Under the pieces are notes generated by a model. The model was given only the letters and a program-made list of their open reading frames with translations. It was not told the DNA's origin and made no database searches. From positions 350,001 through 407,500 of the forward strand of contig CAJNDS010001502.1 in NCBI GenBank assembly GCA_905221605.1: a stretch of 57,500 bases of DNA, read 5' to 3'. Positions within the stretch are counted from its first letter, which is position 1. Each line of letters begins with the position of its first letter. Shown piece by piece: positions 8,340 through 19,100 of the stretch. A program made the position numbers and the translations under genes. This DNA is from Symbiodinium natans. Its lineage: Eukaryota > Sar > Dinophyceae > Suessiales > Symbiodiniaceae.

Positions 8340-10402
8340 GAGATCTGCGCTGCGACATCTGACCGTGGCGCTTTTTCAGCTGGGTGATTTGATCCTGAAA
8401 TGTGCAATTTTTCACAATTCAGCTCAACTTCTTCGGAAGAAAATGAAGCAACCGCGGCCTTGAGCTCCTTGATGCGATCCGCACGGTCCTGCTGCCGTAA
8501 GATCCAATGGGTCAGAGGCTACAGGCTGCACTTTCGCTGAGTTGCTGAAGACTCATGCCTTACCCCCCTTTTTGACAAGAAACTCCATGGCTTACCCCTA
8601 AACCTATCATCTATACAGTCTATACAACCCTAAACCCTACACCCCAAACTCGAGTTCCGGAAGCTCTCCTTGAAATCCTTCGTCAGGTGCTCAGAGTTCA
8701 TGATGCCGGTTTGCTGCTTCAGCGAGGCGTACTCTTGCCTCGCCAAGCGCTGCTTTGAGAGAGGAGCCTCCTATTCGGTGTTCTTCTCAACTCTCGGCCC
8801 TTTATGTTCCGGAGCCTGCTACATTTAGGGTACCCAGAAAGGGATCCTGATTTCGAAGGCTGTAAGGCCCGAAAGCCCCAAAACCCTGTTCGAGCGTCCG
8901 GTACTTCTGCTGCGCAAGACGACAGGGATGCGGAGACATCATGCTCATGGGTTTAGGGTTTCGACTCTCACACTGGCACAAGCGGGCAAGGCAACTCCTG
9001 TCGAGATCTCTAGAGTGGGTGCATTGACCACCAGCAAGGAACCAACCAGGGGTCAGCAAACCCATCACCCACCTGACAACGGCCTACGATGCCAATACAT
9101 AGCACCGAAGAGCTGACACCTGATCGATTCAAACTACGGCAGACTGAGAACTGACTAGTTTAGGAATTAGGGTTTAGGGATGAAAGGAAAGATGGAGTGC
9201 CCACCTTTCCCAGGCCCTCATCAAATCTGAAATGCGAGCCTCCAGACCCCATACCGTTCCCACCTTGAACCCTGATCACCCCAAGTCACTCCAAGCCTAT
9301 GCTCATCCCGCTCATGCTTGGTCTTGGTGACCAGATCTCGCTGCGCGCCGAGATCTTGATCTAACCTCACATAACAAGGTATACAAAGCGTGCAGGCCAA
9401 CATTACGTCTCCTTTTGCATGTATATGAATCTCCAGGCAGTGCTCAGTTCTCGATTCGCGAGCGAGCTAGTAGGGGCTCGACTGTGCCAGCTCCTCTTTT
9501 AGAATCTGGTACTCCTTTTGGACAAACTGCACCTGCGGTCGCGGGAAGAATCAAGTTGCAGCAAAAGATCACGCAACGCAGTTGTGCTGGCACATCGGGT
9601 GGTCTCCAGGATGCATATGGCCGACTCGATGCAGATGGCTGGGAGATGCTTTAAAGTACTTGAGTCATGTGATGCTTCGCGCCTTCTCTTTTTTACAAAC
9701 TTCTGATGCTGACCCCGAGAAACTAACCCCCGGCGTGCGCTTGTCAGCCTTCTCCCGCATGTGCGTAATGATCTGCACGGTTACGACCGTCTTTTTGCGC
9801 AGCCTGGGCCCAGGTATAGGACCAACACACTCCGCACAGCTGATGAAAGCACGAAGCTGGGGGGGGTGTGATTGCACACCTCAAAGCCTGTTGCGTTTCA
9901 GCCGCTTGTGAGCATGACCATGCCCCATCATCTTGCAGCTGGCCATTTGAGGCTCCAACTTGTGCAGCTCTTCGTTCCGTTCTTCTATTTTCTCCTGAGC
10001 AGCCAAGAGCAACCCATCGGAGCACGAGGCACCCCGGTACATCTCCGCAGCTGGTGTGAGAAGCTGAGGTGCCGACGTTGAGCTGCTGGTTTTCAATTTT
10101 CAGCTGCTCGAAATCAATGACGTGCAGGTTTTCTGCAAGCCTCGGTTCGCGCGAACAGAACCGACTGAGATGTCGAGAACCCAAAGACTCCACTACCCCT
10201 TAAGTAGGGAATACTCCTTAAACCATTTAAGGAGCCCCTTCATTTTTTGAGGAATATTCTGAATATTGCTTAAGGGGTATTGGAGTCCCTGGGAAAATTG
10301 CAAGAACGCAGTGTGTTGCAACGTCCACAGCGCACGCAGCATTCTGCTCCAAGGAGCTCGTCTTTGTTTCTCAGAGCTTGTTCAAGTTTTGCGAGGCGGT
10401 TC
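8340..10402 (-). CDS. CFAP184: CFAP184/CCDC96 ciliary coiled-coil protein, ten exons seen
   Basis: The exon chain is 10358-10402, 10077-10140, 9960-9994, 9749-9803, 9483-9532, 9290-9365, about 8877-8909, about 8669-8752, 8453-8491 and from 8394 down. It joins in frame to the conserved CCDC96/CFAP184 coiled coil. The hallmark run IDFEQLKIENQQLN then EKIEERNEELHKLRKK and TVQIITHMREK spans four exons, followed by VQFVQKEYQILKEELAQ, AQRDLVTKTKHERDEHR, LKQQTGIMNSEHLTKDF and DQITQLKKRHGQM. The family acts in axonemes and basal-body-associated structures of motile cilia, which fits a flagellate. Donors are GT, GC (10357, 9748, 8876) and apparently GA (8668). The N-terminal, low-complexity part lies above 10402 and is not resolved, and the last exon's 3' end is uncertain. 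Intron 10141-10357 carries a MITE. Confidence 0.85.
10183..10290. mobile_element. MITE-I, inside a CFAP184 intron
   Basis: Near-perfect terminal inverted repeats GACTCCACTACCCCTTAAG and, inverted, GACTCCAATACCCCTTAAG enclose about 70 nt. It sits within intron 10141-10357. It is the only copy of this family that I saw. Confidence 0.75.
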
Positions 10403-10559
10403 CTTCGCAGACGTGAAGAAAGCGACAGCAATCCGTGGCAAACGACAGAAGATCAGAGTACTGGAACTTCAATAAAAACAGCATGGCGCAGGACTGCTAA
10501 ATGGTGTCTGAGGATGCTTGCAATACATCATGTGTATCTATGAACTTATAAAGTTAGTA

Positions 10560-11160
10560 TGCTCACGTCTCCCCCTCTAATTGCCTCTTTGGGCCTGACG
10601 GCCTGAGGACCAGATCTTCGTGCCCCTGCCCGATGTCTGGTCCCACACTCTGTGTCTCAGAGTCGCATTTCGATACTCTTTGTTTTGCTAAGGAATTTGG
10701 GAATGATGTACCCTGTATCCGAAGCACTTGCCCTTTAAGGGATTATGTGGGGTACCTAGTTCCTCCATTTCATAGCAAGAGCAAGGGGTTGTACCAGCAC
10801 AAGAAGCTGCACCTGCCCTCAACATGCTCTCTTCATCAGGGGACGGGCCTCGGAACCTTCCTCCCTCGCTCTCTCCCCCCCTTAGTTACACAAAAGAAAA
10901 AAACATATATATATATATATATGTACGTGTAGATTTAGATGTGAATATGGGGAACTATACGGTTTCGATTTGTGCGCTAGATCTATATGGCCTAGGGCTT
11001 AGGCTTTAGGATACACATACGGGGGTGTCCGAAGATCAGGGACCCCGAATATAGACCCCCAAATAGGTCCCTAAACCCCAAACCCTAAACCCTAACCCCT
11101 AAACCCCAAACCCTAAACCCCAAACCCTCAACCTTAAGGTGCCCCTAGTATTGGAAACCC
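10560..11160. other. Unresolved stretch with MITE remnants and a TA run
   Basis: A minus-strand open segment at about 10573-10665 reads SETQSVGPDIGQGHEDLVL and could be the disordered N-terminal part of CFAP184. A degraded MITE-D-like element lies near 10700-10785, (TA)n at 10903-10922, a MITE-C remnant at about 11020-11075, and degenerate CCCTAAA at 11072-11135. Confidence 0.35.
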
Positions 11161-11164
11161 CCCA

Positions 11165-13461
11165 TATAGCCTGAGATAGCTTCTGCAGGCCAAGGCTCTT
11201 CAGCGAGATGTTGGAACCTCGCACTTCCTCCACCTCCCAGAGCTCAAGAAAGCCCACACGAGTTGTAGGGTTTAAGGGATTTTGAGGGTTTTGGGGTGTT
11301 TAGGGTTTTTTAGGGTTTTTGAGGGTTTTAGAGTGTTTAGGGTTTAAGGGTTTTAGGGATTGAGGGTTTTTAGGGTTCAGGTTTAGGCAAGCAACAGCTA
11401 TGTGCAACTCCAACTGCCATCCTGTCAACTTGTTGGTGCTACTGTATAGTGCAAACACACTACTGGCCACAGGCACAGGAAGCGGCATAGAATGAAGATG
11501 CAGTCGCTAAAGCAACTGACGAGTTTTTTCACGACTGCAGAACGCTCTTGTTGCACATGGCATGGCAGCATACTGTGCTGACCTCCGCGTCCTTGTCCAG
11601 CTCGAATTCCTCTACTTCCTGCGCATACAGCTGTAACCCCTAAGCCCCAAACCCTAAACCTGCATTGGTGTAGGACTTGACTTGAAAGCTGTCTATTCTC
11701 CCAGCCCTCGGACAATACCACGCGCGCCAGTCCTGGATGATCTTCTCTTGGATCTTCTTGCCAGTGCCTTCGCGGCTGGCGGCGACCACTCGAGAATTAC
11801 CTAATTCTACTATAATATAACCCATTATGAATTACACACTACCTCATTTTTACACATTACAAAGTACCTCTAAGACTCTACTAAGCTTCCTCCACGCGTA
11901 GGTAGACAAGACTCGCTGGTCGGAGCATCAGGTGGGCTAGAGTCCGGGCAGCCCGGGCTCAAAACCGGCTGAACCCTAGCTGGAGGTTCATGGGTAGCAT
12001 GAGTGGGGGTCTAAGTGCCCTAAGTGTGGTTATAAGTATAGCTACCATACTTATAACCCTACTTATAAGATCTTATATGTCACCCTAAACATAAAAAACT
12101 AAACCTAAACCCTACCTCCAAGTAAGCCTTGTGGACTCTCCGTCACCTGGGCTGCAGACGGGCGTACTCGGCGTGTCTGGCGATCTGCCGCTTGAACTCC
12201 TGGAAGGAGTCACGGCACCTGAGGTGGCTGCAAGCAAAGCATGTTTAGGGTTTAGGGTTTAGGGTATAGCAAAGCCCCGTAATGATACTGGTACTGGCAC
12301 GCTGGGCAAGCTCCCAAGTAAGGACACCAAGGGATGCATGGGACTGCACACTCCTGAGGGGCCCTCTGAATCTTGCTTGGGGTTAAGTGTTTGAGCTACT
12401 CGGGTCCAGGCTCGATGGCCTTTTGTCGCTTTGCTTCGAGCTGATTCCTCGGACACGAATGCACAAATGGCGACAAGCCACACCTATAGAGAAAGGCCCT
12501 TTGCCTCCAAACCGGTAAACACTGTTGCGCTGACCATGACTGCCATGTCCAATCGATCGGCATGGCAGAAGCACCCGAGGACTGCACTTGAGCTCATCGC
12601 TCATGCGTGCCTCAGCTCTGTACAACGGCAGGTTCTTTGTGGCACGTGGGCCTCGCTGTATTTTGCAGGGACTTACAATCCCCAGCGGGCTGCTTCTATC
12701 CGAGCAGATTCACAACTTGCCTGGCGAGCGCACCAAGGCTCCTGCGGCCATGACTTGCTGCAAGCGCAGCTTCATCCGCTCCGAGTGCACGTTGTTCAGC
12801 ATCTCAGGTGGAAAGTTTAAGCCGCCCCCCCTCGCCTGCTGTACTGATACGAAGCCAAAATAACCCAAACAGTTGCGACGAAGTTAAGCGTCCTGCATGC
12901 AGGCTTGCGCTCTGAGAGTCCGACGTTCTGATACTTATGCTCAGTGACTTTGCCCTCGGACCTGGCATGCAACTGAAAGCATCTCTAGGCGGCTGAAATC
13001 TTGCGACTGCCAATCCTCTGTCGGGACAAACTCTGGCTGCAGGGCCTGTGCCCACGCCCTCGAAGATCCGCTCAACTTTAGAAGCTACCTTAAACCCTAA
13101 ACCCTAAACCCTAAACCCTAAACCCTAAACCCTGTGGGCTCCTGGGGCTCCTTCCCGCACTGAGGTCGCTGCTGCTTCTCCGAAGCGTCGTAGGACTTGT
13201 CTTGTGCTCGTCGGTTGATCACAGCACGCTGGAGAGCTCCCTGGGGTTTAGGGTTTAGGGTTTGGGGTTTAGGGTTTAGGGTTTGGGACGCGCTCTCTGC
13301 TAGCAGTGCTCAGCGCTCCCTTTGCTTTCCGAGGCCGCGGCACATGTGGCCGAACCCCCAGAGCATGCACACAGGGTTTAGGGTTTAGGGAGTCTGCTTT
13401 CGGCGGCAAAGGGGGCAATCCAGTGACGAACGGATACAAGCTGTCATCTTCTAAGAACAAG
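11165..13461 (-). CDS. Uncharacterised charged, helix-rich protein, ten exons in phase
   Basis: Exons 13398-13461, 13131-13240, 12962-13058, 12721-12802, 12567-12615, 12400-12447, 12147-12227, 11724-11775, 11583-11630 and about 11165-11242 join with all phases agreeing. Fragments, in order, are LFLEDDSLYPFVTGLPP, ALQRAVINRRAQDKSYDA, FVPTEDWQSQDFSRLEML, NNVHSERMKLRLQQVMAA, SFQEFKRQIARHAEYARL, GTGKKIQEKIIQDWR, YAQEVEEFELDKDAE and LWEVEEVRGSNISLKSL. GT and GC donors are mixed. Introns 13241-13397, 13059-13130, 12228-12399, 11631-11723 and 11243-11582 hold telomere repeats, and 11776-12146 holds a MITE-A remnant. I do not recognise the family. Exons upstream to 17.0 kb may be its N-terminal part. 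Confidence 0.6.
11980..12090. mobile_element. Degenerate MITE-A copy
   Basis: The left end GGAGGTTCATGGGTAG and the interior ACTTATAACCCTACTTATAA match the MITE-A family, but the right terminal repeat is lost. It lies inside intron 11776-12146. Confidence 0.6.
13059..13130 (-). repeat. Telomere-repeat intron (72 nt)
   Basis: On the gene strand the intron starts GTTTAGGG, carries about 42 nt of TTTAGGG repeat and ends CTTCGAG. The flanking exons join in phase 2. Confidence 0.65.
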
Positions 13462-13579
13462 CTGGCAGTTGAACCCACAGTGAAGTCGGAGCGAATGAAA
13501 TCGGAAAGGATGAGAACTTTCTTTCATGGACCGGCAGGCAGGGTACTGTTTCGTGAGGGCGCCGTCCCCTCCGCCATCT

Positions 13580-16500
13580 CAGGGAGCCTCCGCCAGCGTC
13601 ATCGCGAGCCCTCCAGAAAGGTTCGCTGGGGCCAGTAGTTCGTCCACACATCCTCTTCACTCGTAGGCAAAGGCTAGGACCTCACGACCCATGCCCAAGG
13701 AGCGCTCCGTTTTTGCTACTGGCAAGATGGTGCGAGGGAGGGTAAAAAGCGACTTTTGCTTCGGTCTCCCAAGGCTGGAGGAAGCCTCTCCGCGACCTAG
13801 ACCGCATGTGCCCGGCATTGTCTTGCGATACTGCGCGTTGCGTGAACATGCCCGAAAATTAATTGCACATCATGACATTGCCAGCCCGTGCTAGCCTGCT
13901 AGCCCCATACCTGCTGCGAACAGAGACAGCCTGGTGACAGCCTTTATACTGGTGCACCCGGCCAACATTCCCACTCAGAACACCCATGCCGGGGCTGTCG
14001 CATTTTTGCCTTTAAGGCGATCATTCTGGTCCAGGAGCTGTGCAAACTTCTCCTTGCAAGGCTGCAACAGTTGCAGAGTGGGGCGGTGGCAGAAGTTGTC
14101 AACAACCTTGAAAAGCCGGCCCTAGACCCAGCTCCGAATTTCAAGCAATGTGCCTGAAGCTCGACCATTGGATCAGGCCCCTCCTGGCGCGGCGTGGTGA
14201 CGTGGCGCAGCTAATAATGCTAAGATTTGAAGGGGCGCGGACTACTGTAGAATTTCAAACTTCGATCCCAGAGTCTTGCTTCAGACAATCGCCGTCAAAA
14301 GGGTCATGTACGACCCCCATGTCCATGGTCTTGATCACTGCAGGTGATCATTCCAAACGCTTCCCCGCACCTCCACTGGCTCTCCCTCCTCCTCTTCGTC
14401 TTCGTGCATCTGTCCTTGGCCGCGATAAGAACACGCAAGAACATGCCGGCACTTTGCAGCGAGCCTTCACATGAACAAGGTCCCTAAACCCTAAACCCTA
14501 AACCCTAAGACCAAAACCCTAAACCCTAAACCCTAAAACCCCTAAGAATCTCAAGGTCCCCACTCTCGAGCTCAGCTTCACCCTCGTCGTCCTCGTCAGG
14601 ACCTCCCGGACCAAGGCTCGGGGGAACTATACTCCCCTTAGAACCTTCAGAAAAAAACATTGTTAATATCCTCTTGGGTTTTATATGAACAAAAATGAAA
14701 ATAATTCCCAAGGGGGATATAGGGAAGACACTCGAAGTGTCCGAGGCGTGGACCCTGTTCCTTTTGTGGGTGCTGACGCAGGGGCTGCTCGAGTCGGTGC
14801 ACGGCAAAGCCTAAAATCTCACGATACGAACTGGACATTTCAAGTTCGTTGGGGTGGGGCAATTTTGCCCCTGACTACACTATCTACACTACACCTCCAG
14901 CACCATGGCGAGATCTTAAAAGAGCATAAGCCCGGGCGTGTCAAGTCCACTGCCTGGCCCAGCAGCATGACAATCCGAGGCATGAAGCTCATCAAGAGGG
15001 CAGGCCGGGCAATTCGACAAAGCCCCCTGGTTCTTAGTAGGGAATGAGGGAATTAGGGCCCTCTTTATATATATATATATATATACCCTTAGAGGGATAT
15101 GGGGTACCTCATTCCCGCATTCCCTACCAAGACCCAGCGAGAAAACATGCTGAAGTTGGCCTTCTCAAACTCGTCTCTTATATGGTTGATGAAATGTAGA
15201 CTTCCAGACCCCGGGCTGCATTCTGTTCCTTTACACCACCCTGGTTTCAGAGTGGATCATGCACTCGATGCCAATCAGGTTGGAGGACCTTGGCTACGAA
15301 TCTGCACAGAATGTCCCCAGTAGGTCCAGTCCGTGGCAAGTAGGATCTTTATCCACCGCGCGCTTGCACTATCTGTCACACTACAGGGTCCATGAAAGCA
15401 TCTGACAGTATGGGGCAGAATCTCAGACCGTATTGCACAGTAGTACTGCACGCGACGCAACAGAATGAGCTTTTTGCCTGACTAGCTATCAGCATCGGGC
15501 CTGGATCAGGCGACCGTACGAATGCCCAAGGAATGGGGAAGAGCAGGGCGGCAAAAAGACCTAAAAGCATGTAACCGTAAGTATGACGTGTATCTGGTTG
15601 GTCTGGCAGCGTCGAAAGTTGCAATGGAGAGCTGCCTCAAACCCTCGCACGCGCCAGTTACAGCGAACCCTTCGAGGAGAAAGTCCTGTAGGCCGGGAGG
15701 TTTGCAGGTCTGTGAGGAGACCGGATGACTTGATAAATGACAAGTCTGCTGAGTGGCATGACAAGGAGACAGCACATCATCTGCTTTCAGGATCTTGAAT
15801 GTTGTAACACCAGCTAGTCAGTCATGTACCAGTTTCAATACCTTCACTCGAACTGTCATCTGCTTATCGTAGCAGAGATGATGTGCCAGGGCCCCCCACT
15901 GCCAGCCATCGCCATGCCAGCTGATGTTCGGATGACAACCTTAGATAACGTAAGCCTTTCTTGAAAGCATAACGTAAGCCTTGATTGAAAGCCAAACGAG
16001 CAATACTCTTTGTCAGGTAGTAAGCAAAGGAGGTCTATTTTTTTTAGGATGTTTTGTTTGGTTTTTTTTTGGGATGCTTTTTGTTTTTTGTCAAACCCTA
16101 AACCCTAAACCCTAGACCCTAAACCCTGAACCTAAACCCAAAACCCTAAAGCAAACAAAAAAAATCCAAAAAAACAAAAAAATCCTAATTTAATTCTCCG
16201 GCCGTAAGCAAATGTAAGCAATTACCATTCTCGACCTGTCTTCTTGCAAGTGGTTACGTGTCTTCGATGGCCCCCAGATGTAGCTATGTCTAATTACGTG
16301 GCTCCAGAGATTTGCGGAACAGGCCAACCCTAAACCCTAAACCCTAAACCCACATTCTTGCCGCAGCACCATCCAGGCTTTTCGGTCCACATCTTGAGGT
16401 GCCGCCAGCATGACGTGCCTTTTCGGGCGAAGATGTGGCTGAAAATGGGCAGTTTCCTACACATTTCTGGTGACCAAATGAACCCGACAAGGGTTTATGG

Positions 16501-17000
16501 GCTCATCTACCTCATTAGGAACTCTCGTAGTACAGGGTATGTGGTAGTATAGGGTGTATGACCCCAACTTTAGGGTTCAGCTGGTCCTCCAGGGATGCGC
16601 AAATCAGTCGTACTCAGTCCGCGGCTGTTCTTGGCCGGCGCTATCTCTCCAGTCCAACTGAATCCTCGGCTCCGGGTTGCTACGAATTGCTTAAGAACCC
16701 CCCAAAACATCTTTAAAAAATCTTCCTTATAAGGTAATATAGGGATTTTAATTTTATTTTTTTGGGTGTTCTTAAGGAAAAAGCAGGTTTAGGGCTTCTG
16801 CAGCAATACCTCCGAAGAGCGAACACCGGGCGCCAGCGTGAAACCGAGTTTAGGGCTTGGGGTTTCCATGCCATAGGAAAGGTGTCCCGATCACTCTGGG
16901 GTCGAAGGTACCTGCTACCCACGATCCCTGACCTCAAAGCCCGTCAAGAGGTTCCAGCTTGCCAGGTCTCGGGTAGAGCTTCTCCGGCAACTTCTTTATG
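13580..17000 (-). CDS. Series of minus-strand exons, probably one long gene
   Basis: Coding-like exons, 5' to 3', are 16938-16995 (KLPEKLYPRPGKLEPLDG), which joins by a GC donor in phase to 16870-16905 (YLRPQSDRDTFPMAWK); 16608-16680 (RIQLDWRDSAGQEQPRT), which joins by GT in phase to about 16345-16434 (HIFARKGTSCWRHLKMWTEK); then about 15595-15690 (DFLLEGFAVTGACEGLRQL), 15257-15318 (ILCRFVAKVLQPDWHRV), 14925-15000, 14752-14812, 14545-14625 (GGPDEDDEGEAELESGD), 14336-14425 (MHEDEEEEGEPVEVRGS), 14000-14075 (PCKEKFAQLLDQNDRLK) and 13685-13840 (PRTILPVAKTERSLGMGRE). Several intervening introns hold MITE-B, MITE-D and MITE-E copies. No family is recognised. Continuity with the gene at 11.2-13.5 kb is inference. 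Confidence 0.4.
14620..14722. mobile_element. MITE-like inverted repeat
   Basis: CTATACTCCCCTTAGAACC at left and CCCAAGGGGGATATAG at right form imperfect inverted ends around AT-rich sequence, between two minus-strand exons. I saw no second copy. Confidence 0.4.
15028..15131. mobile_element. MITE-D copy
   Basis: The terminal inverted repeats are CTGGTTCTTAGTAGGGAATG and its complement CATTCCCTACCAAGACCCAG. The centre carries a (TA)n run at 15066-15084. It matches the copy at 32145-32235. Confidence 0.7.
16472..16587. mobile_element. MITE-B copy in an intron
   Basis: The ends are GACCAAATGAACCCG and, inverted, TAGGGTTCAGCTGGTCC. It lies between exons 16608-16680 and about 16345-16434. Confidence 0.65.
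16685..16776. mobile_element. MITE-E copy in an intron
   Basis: The ends are TTGCTTAAGAACCCCCC and, inverted, GGGTGTTCTTAAGG, with an AT-rich centre. Copies at 18935-19011 and 55907-56013 share the interior CCTTATAAGG. Confidence 0.65.
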
Positions 17001-17094
17001 CCCAAGCCCTTCGTGGCAGTGCGATTCTCTCGACATGTAGGTCCCTTGACCTTTTCCTCTGGCAGCGCACGGGGGGGGGGGACTTTGTCCGCCG

Positions 17095-18077
17095 TCATGA
17101 GCTGCTGCCGTCCTCGGCAGAAGGGCTTGTGTGATTTAAATACATCTCCTCACGGTGTTGGAGAACTGTACAGACCGTGTTGGTCAGGTTTTGTGTTCTT
17201 TCCTCATCCTCGGTTCGCCAGGGCGAGTCGGGGAGAAGCATGTTGGCCTCGCGGAAGAACTTGAGCAACTGGAGGCCGAACTTGTGGCAGTTCCTAGTTC
17301 ATGGTTGGCATCGTATTAAAAATTTAAATATAAACAAAATATATACATATATATATATATATATTCATTCCTTATTGGGTTTAGGCACCCTTAAAAAATG
17401 TAACATGATACCCAACTATGACCAAGGCTCCGGTGCAATAAGTCCATGCCAATCCGTAGAATGGGTACTTGCATCTTGGACAGTCTGTCAAGATGTTTCT
17501 CTATGAGGTTGCCATACACTGTCTGCTGCTCCTCACAGGCCTGCAAGCTGTCAGAACAGAGGCTCGGCCACCGTTTGAAGACAGAGCGCGCGCAATCACC
17601 CGCAGGACGTTCGTACCTCACCACGGCCATCTGGTCCACTCCAGCAGAAGCCAACATCCGATACAGGCTGCTCAAATCGAAAAGTCTCGAGTCTGCATTC
17701 CGATGGTGAAATTTTGTTGGGAAGCTATAGGCTTGTTGGATTAACTCACCCGGCTGGTGTTGCTTAAGTGCCGTGTGCAATGCGTCGGCATCATCTGCCA
17801 TGAAAGCGTTGAACACATCGTCGCCTCCAAGGAACGAAGCCTGGCTAATGTGACGAGCAGGACCCACATCTTGCGTGTCCACAAGAGTCAGATTCATCAC
17901 TTTTCGCAGGATCGGTGTCAACAAGTGATGCCCTGAGCCCTCAGTTCCTATGAAGGACAGGAAGCGGATGTTGCCAGCTTGCTTCTTTGTGGTACCATGC
18001 CTTGTGGCACCATGAATCACTGCCTCCACCGGCACCATCAGCAGGGTGAAGCAGCAGAGAGTCCCATGCCACATCAT
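17095..18077 (-). CDS. Sulfotransferase-like type II membrane or secreted protein
   Basis: Exon 1 (17437-18077) and exon 2 (17095-17293) join in frame to a 279-residue protein. ATG 18077 is chosen because an in-frame TAG lies just upstream. Residues 2-24 form a hydrophobic signal or anchor (LCCFTLLMVPVEAVIHG). The PAPS-binding motifs of sulfotransferases are visible: a 5'-phosphosulfate loop FIGTEGSGHHLL (about 42-53) and a 3'-phosphate motif VVRYERPAGDCARSVFKR (about 152-169). The C-terminus holds LLKFFREANMLLPDSPW. Sulfotransferases move sulfate from PAPS to hydroxyls or amines, and this one probably acts in the secretory pathway. The length suits the family. The only intron (17294-17436) is largely a MITE-F copy with a GC donor and an AG acceptor. 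Confidence 0.75.
17294..17425. mobile_element. MITE-F copy that makes up the sulfotransferase intron
   Basis: The ends are CTAGTTCATGGTTGG and, inverted, GTCATAGTTGGGT. The interior is (TA)n plus TTTAGGCACCCTTAAAAAATG. The second copy is at 44464-44566. On the gene strand the right end gives the acceptor CATGAACTAG. Confidence 0.75.
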
Positions 18078-18215
18078 CGCCACCCGCTTCTACTTCATGT
18101 TCCGATTTCACTACCGGATTTGCCAGCCCGAAGGCTGCGGGAAGTACCAAGGTAACGCTCAGCCCTGTGGTGTGATTGTTGTCAAAATGCGGGGCGATGC
18201 CCCTGGGCCCTTTCC

Positions 18216-18690
18216 CTAGCAGTTCGACTTGTCATGCTCCCAGGGCGCCTGCCCACCGAAGAATGCAATCTCGTATTGTCTGATATTGTTCATGGTGCCT
18301 TGGGCTGCCGGCATGACTCGCATGTCGACTTTGTTCCAGCACCACAAACAGGAATTCATAAACAAAAAAAAAGTCTGCAGGCGGCGCGTTGTTACAAGCA
18401 CTGCCGCGCATGCTGCAAGGGCGCTGTACGCCACATCCTCGGCGACCTTGCAGTCTTCATTCGGTCTTCGCAACACTCTCCAAGACACCATAATCTGTGT
18501 CGAGCAGCAGGTTTCAGAACTACTTCTGGCAACGCCTCAGGGCAGTTCAGGCGAGAGGCAGACCACGGCGAAACGACTCAAGGGTCTTTGCAACTGCAAA
18601 CCGAAGCCCTCTGTCCCGCCTCCATCCTTTCCAGCTTGGCCAGGGACTTGCCGCCTGGCCGAGATGGAATTTCGTCAGAAAAGCGCCTAC
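18216..18690 (-). CDS. Uncharacterised protein, C-terminal exons
   Basis: Minus-strand exons read SRPGGKSLAKLERMEAGQRA (about 18595-18670), NLLLDTDYGVLESVAK (about 18465-18515), VAEDVAYSALAACAAVLVTT (about 18370-18440) and MPAAQGTMNNIRQYEIAFFG to a TAG at 18216. The gene lies 139 nt upstream of the sulfotransferase start in the same direction, a tandem arrangement common in dinoflagellates. No domain was recognised, and exact junctions are tentative. Confidence 0.45.
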
Positions 18691-18718
18691 AGCCCCAACA
18701 CATCAGAAACACAATCTT

Positions 18719-19020
18719 GTAACCCTAAACCCTAAACCCTAAACCCTAGCCCTTGGGCATGGCAAGGCTAGACATTTAAGAGAGAGAGAGAGAGAGGGGT
18801 GCCCTGAACCCTAAGCCAGTCGTACGGCATTGTGTGCAATTTTGTACCCCAAGGAGCTTCCCCGGCCTTTTGTTCTGCCGCGCAGGACTGCCCTCAGCAG
18901 CAGGGTGTACAACTTTATGCAATTTACTACTATATGCTTAAGAACCCCCAAAAAACAATCTCTATATTACCCTTATAAGGAAGACTTTTTAAATTGGGGT
19001 TCTTAATCAAGTGGTAGTTT
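18719..19020. other. Strand-switch interval with telomere tract, GA run and MITE-E
   Basis: Between minus-strand coding (below 18.7 kb) and plus-strand coding (from 19.1 kb) there are CCCTAAA repeats (18719-18750), a (GA)n run (18779-18796) and a MITE-E copy (18935-19011: TGCTTAAGAACCCCC and GGGGTTCTTAATCAA). Confidence 0.5.
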
Positions 19021-19100
19021 AAGGCAACTTTAGACAAGCAATGACAGTATAGGAACTTCAGGACTTAGGAGTCCAAACGTGTTCAGAGTTTCCACTTCAG

